IMG/VR virus record: IMGVR_UViG_3300017971_000200 | Location: 97,621 to 161,620 of that record | DNA length: 64,000 nt | Reading direction: 5' to 3' (one strand) | From: a virus | Part shown: positions 32,279-40,057 of the stretch, piece after piece | Layout of the letters: each line of letters starts with the position of its first letter | How positions within the stretch are numbered: position 1 is the stretch's first letter | Program-made: the position numbers and the translations under genes | Notes under the pieces: generated by a model | The model's database searches: none | Told to the model about the DNA's origin: nothing | What the model saw: only the letters and a program-made list of their open reading frames with translations

Positions 32279-32501
32279 TATTTTTCTCCATTATTAATCG
32301 TTTCGCCACCCATTGACAACCACAAATCTTACAAGTATACCTTACTTCATATCCTGGCTTACCGTCAGGAGCTGTAGCATCTTGAAAAGATATAATTTCA
32401 AACTTAAATTCCGCAAAGTTTGTAATACATTCAGGACAGGTTTCATTCATAAATGACATATCCCCATAAATAAATTTTAATCCATGTTTAATTATTTTCA
32501 A
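32271..32501 (-). CDS. Zinc-ribbon protein
   Basis: 76 residues; CPEC near 22 and CKICGCQW near 57. ATGA overlap with the upstream membrane gene. Confidence 0.72.
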   Translation of the reverse strand: MKIIKHGLKFIYGDMSFMNETCPECITNFAEFKFEIISFQDATAPDGKPGYEVRYTCKICGCQWVAKRLIMEKNNG

Positions 32502-32788
32502 AATAATAACTCCTTTAATTGTGATAAAGCTAATACCAAATTAAAAAATCCTACAAGAAATAAAAATATTCTTCCTAAGAAGATTCTATAAACTTTCATC
32601 GACGCAATTAACAACCAAAATGCGATATTTAAACTCGCAATCGTTTCAGCCCATAAAGGTAATGTAAAAATCCAACTTATAAGAATCAAAAAAACTACTG
32701 CCCATCCCCAAAGATTAATTCGTCCTCTAAAGGTTTCATTAGTATTGTAAAGTTCAGTCCAATATGGTTGTGGTTCAAATTTACTCAT
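32498..32788 (-). CDS. Membrane protein
   Basis: 96 residues, three hydrophobic segments (about 27-44, 50-64, 70-88). ATGA-coupled to the Tat-signal ATPase gene upstream, so the two may work together. Confidence 0.74.
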   Translation of the reverse strand: MSKFEPQPYWTELYNTNETFRGRINLWGWAVVFLILISWIFTLPLWAETIASLNIAFWLLIASMKVYRIFLGRIFLFLVGFFNLVLALSQLKELLF

Positions 32789-33417
32789 TTTTTAGCTCCC
32801 ATATATTTAGCTTTTCCCAATAGTGCTGGTTGATTTCTTGTTGTAGCACCATATCTATTTTTAACTATTTCGCCGTAAATACTTCCATCTTTACAAGTTA
32901 CATGAACTACAAAAGACGCCATCGACATTATCGGCATTCCCCAATTCGGATCAGTATTATGTAAATAAAAATATCCCATTTCTGCTACCCTATTTTGTTG
33001 TAACGTAACCCAAACTCTATAATTATTTTTAATAGCGATCCTTTGAATATCTCTCAAACGATGATAAGTTTTTACTCCACCATCTAACAAATAAAGATTA
33101 TCAATAAAAATGTTTTGTCTTGAATAATTTCTAAGATTTAAGAAAAATTCCAACGTTTCAAAATCTCTTAAAAATGGTTGTTTTTCCAAATCTATCAACA
33201 CACTTTCCAATTCTTTACCACATTTTGCCATTTCAGAAATAAGTTTTGATTTTCCAGATCCAGTCTTACCATAAATAATACCTACTTCTCCAGGACTAAC
33301 TATCCATCCAGGTAATCCAACATCTTCTTTTACTTTTGTCGCCCCAAATAAGAAATTTCCGGTCGCTATCATCGCGCCCGAGGCCATAATTGTCTTGAAA
33401 AAATTTCTACGATCCAT
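32785..33417 (-). CDS. RecA/RadA-fold ATPase with N-terminal Tat signal
   Basis: 210 residues from the ATG at 33417 (AGGAGC upstream). N-terminus MDRRNFFKTIMASGAMIATG is a textbook twin-arginine signal: RRNFF then an Ala/Gly/Met-rich core. It is followed by a RecA-family ATPase core: Walker A GKTGSGKS (50-57), Walker B IFIDN (D106), Q140/Q141 sensor, and EIVKNRYG (183-190), close to the KNRFG motif of RadA/DnaB-type proteins. The Tat path exports folded proteins, sometimes with cofactor; an exported ATP-dependent enzyme is odd. The signal could be uncleaved and act as a membrane anchor. Start choice matters: no later ATG precedes Walker A except inside the signal. Confidence 0.78.
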   Translation of the reverse strand: MDRRNFFKTIMASGAMIATGNFLFGATKVKEDVGLPGWIVSPGEVGIIYGKTGSGKSKLISEMAKCGKELESVLIDLEKQPFLRDFETLEFFLNLRNYSRQNIFIDNLYLLDGGVKTYHRLRDIQRIAIKNNYRVWVTLQQNRVAEMGYFYLHNTDPNWGMPIMSMASFVVHVTCKDGSIYGEIVKNRYGATTRNQPALLGKAKYMGAKK

Positions 33418-33428
33418 TGTTGCTCCTC

Positions 33429-33650
33429 TCACCTTATGTAATATCTTACACCTTTAAAAAACTCTTTCCACCAATTAATTGTATCAGGTACTACCAATAT
33501 AAACATAAGAATAAACATCCCTACCGGAAACGCCCCTAACCAGAAATGCCATCTTTTGTCAAACGAGTGACCATGTACAAACATAAACCAAAACCCATAA
33601 TTTATAACAACCATCCAAGGCGTAACAAATAATAAAATTGACCAATCCAT
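33429..33650 (-). CDS. Small membrane protein
   Basis: 73 residues from the ATG at 33650 (MDWSILLFVT) after GGAG. Two hydrophobic helices with aromatic loop (WHFWLGAF). Confidence 0.7.
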   Translation of the reverse strand: MDWSILLFVTPWMVVINYGFWFMFVHGHSFDKRWHFWLGAFPVGMFILMFILVVPDTINWWKEFFKGVRYYIR

Positions 33651-33651
33651 T

Positions 33652-33924
33652 TTATAACTCCACAAATAATAAAATTATAAATGTAATAATAATTAACCAA
33701 CTACCAAAATAACCCATTGACGAAAAGGCATCCAACATCCAAGTATGTCTATATCTCCACACCCCATATATACCCACTCCAATAAATTGAATGGTGACTA
33801 TTGTTATTCCTGCGGGGAAAATCTCAGGATTCACAGAAGTCATTAAACAAAAAAACATTACTACTCCATAAATAATTACAAATAATCCTTTTATTCCCGC
33901 CCATGCTTCTTGTGTCATTTTCAT
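33652..33924 (-). CDS. Membrane protein
   Basis: 90 residues, three hydrophobic segments (12-30, 40-55, 70-87). ATGA overlap with the upstream coiled-coil gene. Confidence 0.72.
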   Translation of the reverse strand: MKMTQEAWAGIKGLFVIIYGVVMFFCLMTSVNPEIFPAGITIVTIQFIGVGIYGVWRYRHTWMLDAFSSMGYFGSWLIIITFIILLFVEL

Positions 33925-34139
33925 TTTGTTACGCCTTTCAATACAAGTGTTGTTAATTCATCTACTGCTGTCGCTAGATTTTGTACTTGTTCTTGTAGAT
34001 TTGGAATGATTTTTTCAACCAATATTTTATTTTCATTCTTTTGAATATCATACAATTCTTTTAATAACTTTAACGCGTTACTATTATTTAAAGCGATTTG
34101 ATTGATTTTTTCTTGTCTGCTCTCAGGAGTTTCGTTCAT
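33921..34139 (-). CDS. Coiled-coil protein
   Basis: 72 residues, continuous heptads (IALNNSNALKLLKEL ... LQEQVQNLATAVDEL). Probably oligomeric. Confidence 0.73.
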   Translation of the reverse strand: MNETPESRQEKINQIALNNSNALKLLKELYDIQKNENKILVEKIIPNLQEQVQNLATAVDELTTLVLKGVTK

Positions 34140-34548
34140 TTTCTTGTTCCTTTACTTGTACTAAAATGTTTTGTAAAATTTCTTGTACTTGTCTATCGAT
34201 CACTTGAGTTGATAAAGACATTCCGTGTGTAAGCACACACTTCCCCTCAGACGAAAATAATGACCATTCCCAAAATTTTCCTTTGAGAAAGCATATATAA
34301 ATGCTACTTCCATCTTCAAAAGTAAACTTATAATCTCCGGAATGACTATATCTCATAACATTTATTTTTGGATTTGATTGTAAATGTTTCAATACATTTT
34401 TTCTCGTCAACCACTTGTGACGTTCAAAAAATATAGATTCCCAAACCATTAGAGCAAATCCCAATGTTGCTGCCATGACATATCCTCCGAGAATCTGAAA
34501 TGCTAACTTATATTTGACATCTTCTTTTTTGACACATATGTTTTTCAT
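34123..34548 (-). CDS. Single-pass membrane protein
   Basis: 141 residues with one hydrophobic helix (about 17-37), then a beta-rich soluble domain and a C-terminal helix (DRQVQEILQNILVQV). Confidence 0.74.
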   Translation of the reverse strand: MKNICVKKEDVKYKLAFQILGGYVMAATLGFALMVWESIFFERHKWLTRKNVLKHLQSNPKINVMRYSHSGDYKFTFEDGSSIYICFLKGKFWEWSLFSSEGKCVLTHGMSLSTQVIDRQVQEILQNILVQVKEQENERNS

Positions 34549-34955
34549 GCACAGTTTTCCTTTGGTTCTATTCCTACACTTGTAATAACATAATTATCCA
34601 CAATAGTAATATTTTCATCTTCGTCTGATTTGGATGTATGACCGAATCCAAATGTAACTATCCGAAAGTTTTCCGCATCCTCAATAATTTTTTTTAGTTC
34701 TTCGCCGCTTGGAGTTCCTATTATTTCAATATCACCTACATAATCGTTATCTACTTCATTGATCTCTTTTACCAGAAACGCCGATTTGTGTAGTTCAATA
34801 TCATCATGTTTTGGTTGACCAAGTTGACCAACGGCTTTATCTTCCTCTACTTGTACTTTCACATATTCTTTGAAAGCATTCCGGAGCGCTTCCTTTGTAA
34901 ATACCACTCCATTTCCATTAGGCTCGTCAGCTTTGACGTTAAATTTTACTTTCAT
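34545..34955 (-). CDS. Prohead-protease-like fold, probably inactive
   Basis: 136 residues. VKADEPNGNGVVFTKEAL, GQLGQPKHDD and IEIIGTPSGEELKKIIEDA follow the order of elements in gp21/S80-type phage prohead proteases (N-NG-xY/F, GxLGHP, IL-TP-G). The catalytic His of GHP is Gln here and the SSRG serine region reads VTFGFG, so proteolysis is unlikely. Could be a repurposed or assembly-scaffold form. Confidence 0.5.
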   Translation of the reverse strand: MKVKFNVKADEPNGNGVVFTKEALRNAFKEYVKVQVEEDKAVGQLGQPKHDDIELHKSAFLVKEINEVDNDYVGDIEIIGTPSGEELKKIIEDAENFRIVTFGFGHTSKSDEDENITIVDNYVITSVGIEPKENCA

Positions 34956-35398
34956 TGTTCCTCTCCAGGTTTAAATTCGTGACCACAATCAGGACAAGTT
35001 ACATATTCGGACATATCCACATCATTCGCAACGTGACACGGTTCATTATTTTTCATTACGAGTTTCCAACTATCTTTTGCTCTTTCGCCTTGAGCATGTA
35101 ACGTTCCCTCTAACTCAAAATCGGGATATAAATGTGTCATATAATTGATAATTCCTTGAACGGCGCCCCTCATACCATATGTTTTTTCAGTTCCATTCCA
35201 TCTAATACCATCATAATCAGAAGTAAACTCCAAATCAATGTGATAACCATCAAAATCAGCAGCATCCCAGAATCTGGCTACGTCCTCGTCAAAATCTCTC
35301 ACATCTTCACCAAGAACTTTGTCTAATCTGGCTATCTGAGCAGCATTCAACATCTTTTTGAATGTCAAACAACCACTAAAATCTGTATTATATCCCAT
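34952..35398 (-). CDS. Conserved hypothetical with C-terminal zinc pair
   Basis: 148 residues. Begins MGYNTDFSG and has a core (IRWNGTEKTYGMRGAVQGIINYM, then LEGTLHAQGERAKDSWKLVM) of a family I recognise from phage and bacterial hypotheticals without a known function. Ends CPDCGHEF. Confidence 0.75.
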   Translation of the reverse strand: MGYNTDFSGCLTFKKMLNAAQIARLDKVLGEDVRDFDEDVARFWDAADFDGYHIDLEFTSDYDGIRWNGTEKTYGMRGAVQGIINYMTHLYPDFELEGTLHAQGERAKDSWKLVMKNNEPCHVANDVDMSEYVTCPDCGHEFKPGEEQ

Positions 35399-35399
35399 A

Positions 35400-35573
35400 T
35401 TAAAATCTCCCTTTTATAGATTTATATAACTCGTAAAAGAAGAACGGTGGCCCAATTATAAGACATAATAAAAATACCCAAATCTTTCTTTTCCAATTAA
35501 TTTCAGTTTGATTTGAATAAATAATGTAATGTAACAATCCAAGTCCTAACCAAATATATAAAAATTCTTCCAT
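35400..35573 (-). CDS. Small membrane protein
   Basis: 57 residues from the ATG at 35573 (MEEFLYIWLG), one base past the upstream stop. A longer frame to 35642 lies inside that gene. Two hydrophobic helices. Confidence 0.67.
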   Translation of the reverse strand: MEEFLYIWLGLGLLHYIIYSNQTEINWKRKIWVFLLCLIIGPPFFFYELYKSIKGRF

Positions 35574-35574
35574 A

Positions 35575-35790
35575 TTAGTACCGATCCCCGCCACAAAATT
35601 CACCATTAGGTTGATCTTTCTTTTCAATTTTCTCAACGTCAATTTCTACTACACTATGTAGTGGAATGATAATTTCATTATTGTCGCCTCGTTCCATTGT
35701 AAGAATGTTATCTTTTATTCGATAGCGACTAATCTTTTTATACGTTGTTGAACTATCTCTTTTTGTTACTGTCATTGTAAATGTTTTCAT
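35575..35790 (-). CDS. Small hypothetical protein
   Basis: 71 residues, beta-rich (PH-like strand order), ends with FCGGDRY. Confidence 0.7.
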   Translation of the reverse strand: MKTFTMTVTKRDSSTTYKKISRYRIKDNILTMERGDNNEIIIPLHSVVEIDVEKIEKKDQPNGEFCGGDRY

Positions 35791-36014
35791 ACTTTTACCT
35801 TTCTTACATAGAACGCTTTTAATTCGTCCTCTCGTTTTCGTAAATCCTTGTCGATATTATACCAGGGTCTGTCGTGTCCTATCACTTCCCACATTTCACC
35901 TTTCGCCATGAATATAGTTCCTATCTCAAAATCTTTGACATCTTCCCTTTCAAATACAAACGTTATTTCACCACGCGCACCGACTTGATCGGCGACCGGA
36001 TGGTATTCTCTCAT
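35787..36014 (-). CDS. Small hypothetical protein
   Basis: 75 residues from the ATG at 36014 (MREYHPVADQ) after AGGTGA; the frame also opens with a GTG at 36023. Beta-rich N-terminus and basic end. Confidence 0.7.
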   Translation of the reverse strand: MREYHPVADQVGARGEITFVFEREDVKDFEIGTIFMAKGEMWEVIGHDRPWYNIDKDLRKREDELKAFYVRKVKV

Positions 36015-36015
36015 A

Positions 36016-36483
36016 TTATTCACCTATATTAAAATCATACTCACTTACATCTATAACTTTCATATCTTCATCAGGTTCAATGACATACCAACCGAAAAAG
36101 ATGTTGTTTCCATACATTTTTTTCTCAATAATAGTACGATTGTAATCATTTATTCTACGTTTCGCATCATAAATTCCCTCAACCAAACCCTCATAATATC
36201 CATCTTTGGATTCAGCAATAAGATTATCATCAGCATTAATTGTTTGAGATACCGCATTTAACGCTTTCAAATCATGTTGTAGGATTTCGCCATCTTTATA
36301 CGTTCTCAAATCAACGTAAGAACCATATGAACAACCCCAAGAAATTATCATAACCACAATTAAAATTACTGCTGCAGCACCACTAAAAAACGCAGCTTCT
36401 TCACAATATGTTTTTTGAGCATATTTAACACTCAATGAAATCATAAATATAATTAAACCTACATGAATAAAAAATAATAACAT
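36016..36483 (-). CDS. Membrane protein
   Basis: 155 residues, hydrophobic at 3-19 and 32-52, then a soluble helical domain. GAGAAAAAGG upstream of the ATG. Confidence 0.74.
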   Translation of the reverse strand: MLLFFIHVGLIIFMISLSVKYAQKTYCEEAAFFSGAAAVILIVVMIISWGCSYGSYVDLRTYKDGEILQHDLKALNAVSQTINADDNLIAESKDGYYEGLVEGIYDAKRRINDYNRTIIEKKMYGNNIFFGWYVIEPDEDMKVIDVSEYDFNIGE

Positions 36484-36495
36484 AACCTTTTTCTC

Positions 36496-36690
36496 CTATT
36501 TTTTGACTCTTTCATAAAAGATTGAAATAACAGTTCTTGATTGTTTTCCCATTTCAGTAAGACCCATTGATTGATTTGTATCAACAATTTTCACTCGTTC
36601 TAAATGAGTGTCTGATGATTGTAACCAATTATTTATGAGATTTTGTAAACTATCAATATTGTCGCCTTGAAATATTTTACATTGAATCAT
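36496..36690 (-). CDS. Small hypothetical protein
   Basis: 64 residues; helix (LQNLINNWLQSS) then strands ending in TVISIFYERV, resembling small sporulation-type or DUF2758-like phage proteins; not assigned. Confidence 0.68.
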   Translation of the reverse strand: MIQCKIFQGDNIDSLQNLINNWLQSSDTHLERVKIVDTNQSMGLTEMGKQSRTVISIFYERVKK

Positions 36691-36693
36691 ATT

Positions 36694-37026
36694 TTAATCC
36701 TCTAATTTCAATAAAACACCAGGAGAATTATACCAATTTTCCCCTCTACCCTCTACTTTGACAAGTTCCCCATTTGTATTCGGCAACCAGACGTCAGACC
36801 CTTTGACATCAGTAAAATAGAGCGCATCAGAATCTGCAGCGGAATATGTAATTGTTATATTACTAAACTTCGCCATGATTTTTCCACCACTATATATTAC
36901 CAATGATCCATCTTCATTAGTAATAGATTCATAATTGGCTTTGTCGTACATCTTCTCACAACTACCACACCCTGTCATTATTGTCGCCAAAATAACGATC
37001 ATAAAGACTTTAAATAAAGTATTCAT
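36694..37026 (-). CDS. Lipoprotein
   Basis: 110 residues from the ATG at 37026 (MNTLFKVFMI) after GAAAGGGTT; the long frame to 37143 has no binding site and hides the signal. Lipobox I-M-T-G-C at 20. The mature domain is beta-rich. Confidence 0.77.
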   Translation of the reverse strand: MNTLFKVFMIVILATIMTGCGSCEKMYDKANYESITNEDGSLVIYSGGKIMAKFSNITITYSAADSDALYFTDVKGSDVWLPNTNGELVKVEGRGENWYNSPGVLLKLED

Positions 37027-37054
37027 AATAAACCCTTTCTTGATTATATTTATA

Positions 37055-37630
37055 TTATGCGAATAGAATCGCAGCACATAGACCGATGAAACCAAAGTAA
37101 AATAAAACGTGTCCAACTCGTTCATAATTTTTACTTGAATCATAATTTGAGCCTTCGGCTCTACGATTTATGATTTCATATTCTTTGTCATATGAATTAA
37201 ATAACTTGCCTTCTTTTTTCAATGTTTTCTTTTTTAAGATTTTGCGGGGAATACAAGTTTTGATATAAGAGTATGTAAATAATAAAGTTCCAATCAACCA
37301 AAGCGGGATTCCAACTAACATTTGTAGGAAATCCGTTCCTATAACTTTCCATGCTAAAATTCCAATGAGAGCCATACCCGGAGTAGATTCACCAAATTCA
37401 ACAGCGTTCCGGTTCAAAGCGTCGAAGATCGCCGTGGCTCCCTCTCCAATTTCTTGACCAATTCCGCCCCATTCTTTAGCAGATTTGACTTTCTCTTTGA
37501 CCTCGATTTTAGCTTTTTGATCCGCGTTCAGCATACTTTTTGGAACAGTAACCATTTCAGGTTCCTTTTGTTGTCCAAAAGATACACCAATAGCAAGCAA
37601 TAGAATAAAGACTATAAATAGTTTCTTCAT
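37055..37630 (-). CDS. Exported membrane protein
   Basis: 191 residues: Sec signal peptide (1-19), a soluble stretch, three membrane helices (about 93-110, 112-126, 172-190) and a basic loop. GAAAGGGTTACG upstream, the same leader style as other exported-protein genes here. Confidence 0.77.
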   Translation of the reverse strand: MKKLFIVFILLLAIGVSFGQQKEPEMVTVPKSMLNADQKAKIEVKEKVKSAKEWGGIGQEIGEGATAIFDALNRNAVEFGESTPGMALIGILAWKVIGTDFLQMLVGIPLWLIGTLLFTYSYIKTCIPRKILKKKTLKKEGKLFNSYDKEYEIINRRAEGSNYDSSKNYERVGHVLFYFGFIGLCAAILFA

Positions 37631-37652
37631 TTTCGTAACCCTTTCTTGTTTG

Positions 37653-38042
37653 TTAGTTTTTTATGTAAAAAATGTTTACACCTATCCATTTGATTCTTTG
37701 TACATCTTTTGTGTCAATTATTTCTTCACCAAAAAAACGTCTTGTTACATTAGACGGTACTAACAATGTATCAGATACACTTTTAGAAATCACATCTTCA
37801 TCGGCATCATACCAATAAAATGTAGTCAAAACTTTGTTATCTACTTCATTTCCTGAGACGTAAACTACCCAACCCATTCTAACATTTACATCGTTACTAT
37901 CCAACATTGTTTGTCTAAACTCCACGATTTCTACTGGCGTCTCTTTGACAACTTGTTTTTTAGCTTGAATAGTTTCAGTAGATTGAGCAAAAGTTATTGA
38001 AGATATTAAAATAACATATAAAATTGTAATCCATTTATTCAT
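37653..38042 (-). CDS. Secreted protein
   Basis: 129 residues, Sec signal peptide (1-19, TFAQ), beta-rich mature part (GWVVYVSGNEV, TFYWYDADEDV). No sorting domain. GAAAGGGTT before the ATG. Confidence 0.77.
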   Translation of the reverse strand: MNKWITILYVILISSITFAQSTETIQAKKQVVKETPVEIVEFRQTMLDSNDVNVRMGWVVYVSGNEVDNKVLTTFYWYDADEDVISKSVSDTLLVPSNVTRRFFGEEIIDTKDVQRIKWIGVNIFYIKN

Positions 38043-38064
38043 ATATAACCCTTTCTATTTACGA

Positions 38065-38295
38065 TTAATTTAATTGATTTGATGGTAACTTTAGATTCTC
38101 TACATACTTATTATACGATTCGTCGCCCAAAAAGTTCCTTAAAATTATATTTGCTGCCAAATCACGATGTACATCGTCCATCTTGGATAAATCTACATTC
38201 GCTGACTCGGCAATCTCAAATAATAAATCCTTTAACTGATGATATTGTTTTATGACCTTTATCCGGTCGTCTGTGATATGTAAAGAACCACTCAA
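38065..38295 (-). CDS. Small helical protein
   Basis: 76 residues, helical, no known motif. Confidence 0.7.
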   Translation of the reverse strand: MSGSLHITDDRIKVIKQYHQLKDLLFEIAESANVDLSKMDDVHRDLAANIILRNFLGDESYNKYVENLKLPSNQLN

Positions 38296-38505
38296 TTAAT
38301 TTCCCCTTAACATTTTAAAAAATCCAATAAAAAGCACGATCACTATCATCACGATGATTAGGATCGGCACAAGTATGTGGGCGAGTATAACAATCCCATA
38401 TACTATAAATATAATGATAACAATAAAAAACAATGATAAGATTGTTAAAATGATTGATCCAATAAAAGAACCAAAACTATATACCCATTTAAATAGTTTA
38501 TCCAT
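38296..38505 (-). CDS. Small membrane protein
   Basis: 69 residues from the ATG at 38505 (MDKLFKWVYS), overlapping the upstream stop by 8 bases with GGAAAG before it. Almost entirely hydrophobic after residue 10. Confidence 0.7.
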   Translation of the reverse strand: MDKLFKWVYSFGSFIGSIILTILSLFFIVIIIFIVYGIVILAHILVPILIIVMIVIVLFIGFFKMLRGN

Positions 38506-38827
38506 TATCTTCACTTTCCTTATAATATTTCTTCTCTTTAATGTATTCTTTCGCCCATTCCAAAGCCTCTAACGCGTTACTATATCCGCCCACTTCATGT
38601 AATATTTGTTGGTAAGATGGTTTTTTCATATCCATTACATGCCATACATTGAATCTCGCTTTATACATAATAATAAGATTCTCAAATTGATAACGTTCAT
38701 CGTTGTTTGTAGGTACGTAATCAGCATGAACCTTTTCACTTCTATCTTTTCGTCTGTCGCCCAAGTAATATGGTTCTTTGCCCTTTCTACGTTCTTTACC
38801 ATCCCACTTCTCTACCTTTTTGCCCAT
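38498..38827 (-). CDS. Hypothetical protein
   Basis: 109 residues; very charged first third (KVEKWDGKERRKGKE), then alpha/beta with an EALEWAKEYIKEKK helix. GGRRKDR-type segment recalls regulators bearing PilZ-like tails but is too short to claim. Confidence 0.72.
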   Translation of the reverse strand: MGKKVEKWDGKERRKGKEPYYLGDRRKDRSEKVHADYVPTNNDERYQFENLIIMYKARFNVWHVMDMKKPSYQQILHEVGGYSNALEALEWAKEYIKEKKYYKESEDNG

Positions 38828-38869
38828 TTCACTTCCTTTTGATCTTAATTTTGATTTTTAACTTATATT

Positions 38870-39103
38870 TCATGACATCCATTCTAACTTTTCTTCCAAA
38901 AGTTCTCGCACCCGTTTCCTTGTTTTTTTCAATTCCTTTTCCAACGCAGCAGCATACTCTAACCAAAAGTTCTTTTCCCAAAATAAATGCCACTCGGCTT
39001 CATTGACCCCAGTAACTCGGCGAGCTTTTGCCGTTCGTTTCCAATGATATTGTAAATATTCATTTTTAGATATTTCTAATATATTATACGCTGATTCACT
39101 CAT
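38870..39103 (-). CDS. Small charged helical protein
   Basis: 77 residues, coiled-coil C-terminus (LEKELKKTRKRVREL). Preceded by AAGGAACAAA. Confidence 0.7.
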   Translation of the reverse strand: MSESAYNILEISKNEYLQYHWKRTAKARRVTGVNEAEWHLFWEKNFWLEYAAALEKELKKTRKRVRELLEEKLEWMS

Positions 39104-39112
39104 TTTTGTTCC

Positions 39113-39391
39113 TTAATCTTCATACTTCCAAACGCCCTTTTCTTCCTTTTTACAAAGTTTCAATCCGGCAGCATTATTGTATACCACGTATAACAAATTA
39201 TCTTCCACAAATGATTCAATACTTTTTGTGTCGCCACTCAAGTTGATATTCTCACTCAAACAAGAGCCCATATGCAATGATCCACACTTGAGACAATAAT
39301 AAGTTTTTTGTGTCGTTTGTTCATACACACCTACACCCCGTGTAATGTGTTGAACCATTAACATTTTTTCTTTACAAGTTTTACATTTCAT
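39113..39391 (-). CDS. Zinc-ribbon protein
   Basis: 92 residues from the ATG at 39391 (MKCKTCKEK), overlapping the upstream stop; AGGTGAGC before it. CKTC (3-6) and CLKC (33-36). Confidence 0.73.
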   Translation of the reverse strand: MKCKTCKEKMLMVQHITRGVGVYEQTTQKTYYCLKCGSLHMGSCLSENINLSGDTKSIESFVEDNLLYVVYNNAAGLKLCKKEEKGVWKYED

Positions 39392-39657
39392 CAGCTCACC
39401 TGCCAATCGTGACAATCTTTACATTCCATAACAATGTTTTTAACCAATTCACCTTTTTCAGGAGTATAACCACTTGGAAGTTTTTCGCCAGTAGCAAAAT
39501 GTCCATTGATGATCATTCGTCCACCACAATTCGGACATTCCATACGACCATGAGCACGAAAAGTACCATTAGTTACGCCCTCTTGCGGGAATACGGCTAA
39601 CAATCTAATACCTTGAAAAGTTTTACCAACTACACCATTAAAATCAAAATATTTCAT
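39391..39657 (-). CDS. Zinc-ribbon protein, first gene of transcript
   Basis: 88 residues; CPNC near 41 and CKDC near 80 with Gly-rich insert. GAAAGGGTTT before the ATG, downstream of promoter P14. Confidence 0.74.
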   Translation of the reverse strand: MKYFDFNGVVGKTFQGIRLLAVFPQEGVTNGTFRAHGRMECPNCGGRMIINGHFATGEKLPSGYTPEKGELVKNIVMECKDCHDWQVS

Positions 39658-39658
39658 T

Positions 39659-40057
39659 TTAAACCCTTTCCGGTTTATAATCTAAAGTTAATTGATACCA
39701 TAATATAATAAATCTTTCGTATATTGTCAAGTCTTTTCTGAAAAATCTTGGAAAACTTCTTGATTTTCTCCAAACAATATGTCTCGGTAACTCTTTTGTT
39801 TCTTGATGAGCACGAGCGAGATTACACGGCTCACACGATAATACTGTAAAGTTTTTACCTACTTCTTTCTTCGTTTTCTCTCGTTTACCTCTATACTTCC
39901 CATTTTTAACTTTTGAATATAGATGCTCTAATGTCGTTTCTTCCCACTCTAATTTCTTACCACAATAATGACAATGCGGAAATTGTCGCCAGAGATTGTA
40001 TCTCCGGCGACCATTTGAATTTTTGGGTTTAACTATTTTATCTATTTTAGTGACCAT
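39659..40057 (-). CDS. HNH endonuclease-like protein containing a promoter
   Basis: 132 residues from the ATG at 40057 (MVTKIDKIVK), overlapping the upstream stop. HNH-type core: CHYCGKKLEW, LEHLYSKVKNGKY, then N-F-T-V-L-S-C-E-P-C-N-L-A; the zinc pair, central His and Asn match HNH nucleases. The C-terminal part (KDLTIYERFIILW) is encoded by promoter P14. Homing or packaging roles are both possible. Confidence 0.75.
   Translation of the reverse strand: MVTKIDKIVKPKNSNGRRRYNLWRQFPHCHYCGKKLEWEETTLEHLYSKVKNGKYRGKREKTKKEVGKNFTVLSCEPCNLARAHQETKELPRHIVWRKSRSFPRFFRKDLTIYERFIILWYQLTLDYKPERV
39702..39740 (-). promoter_or_regulatory. Phage promoter P14, inside the HNH gene
   Basis: TTGACA (39730-39725), 17-base spacer, TATATT (39707-39702), block variant CAGAAAAGAC. 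Sits within the 3' end of the HNH reading frame. Confidence 0.8.

Noticed and set aside
38829-38872. Fourteen-codon Lys/Ile frame between 38827 and 38870
   Set aside because: Too short and repetitive to support; nothing else argues for it.
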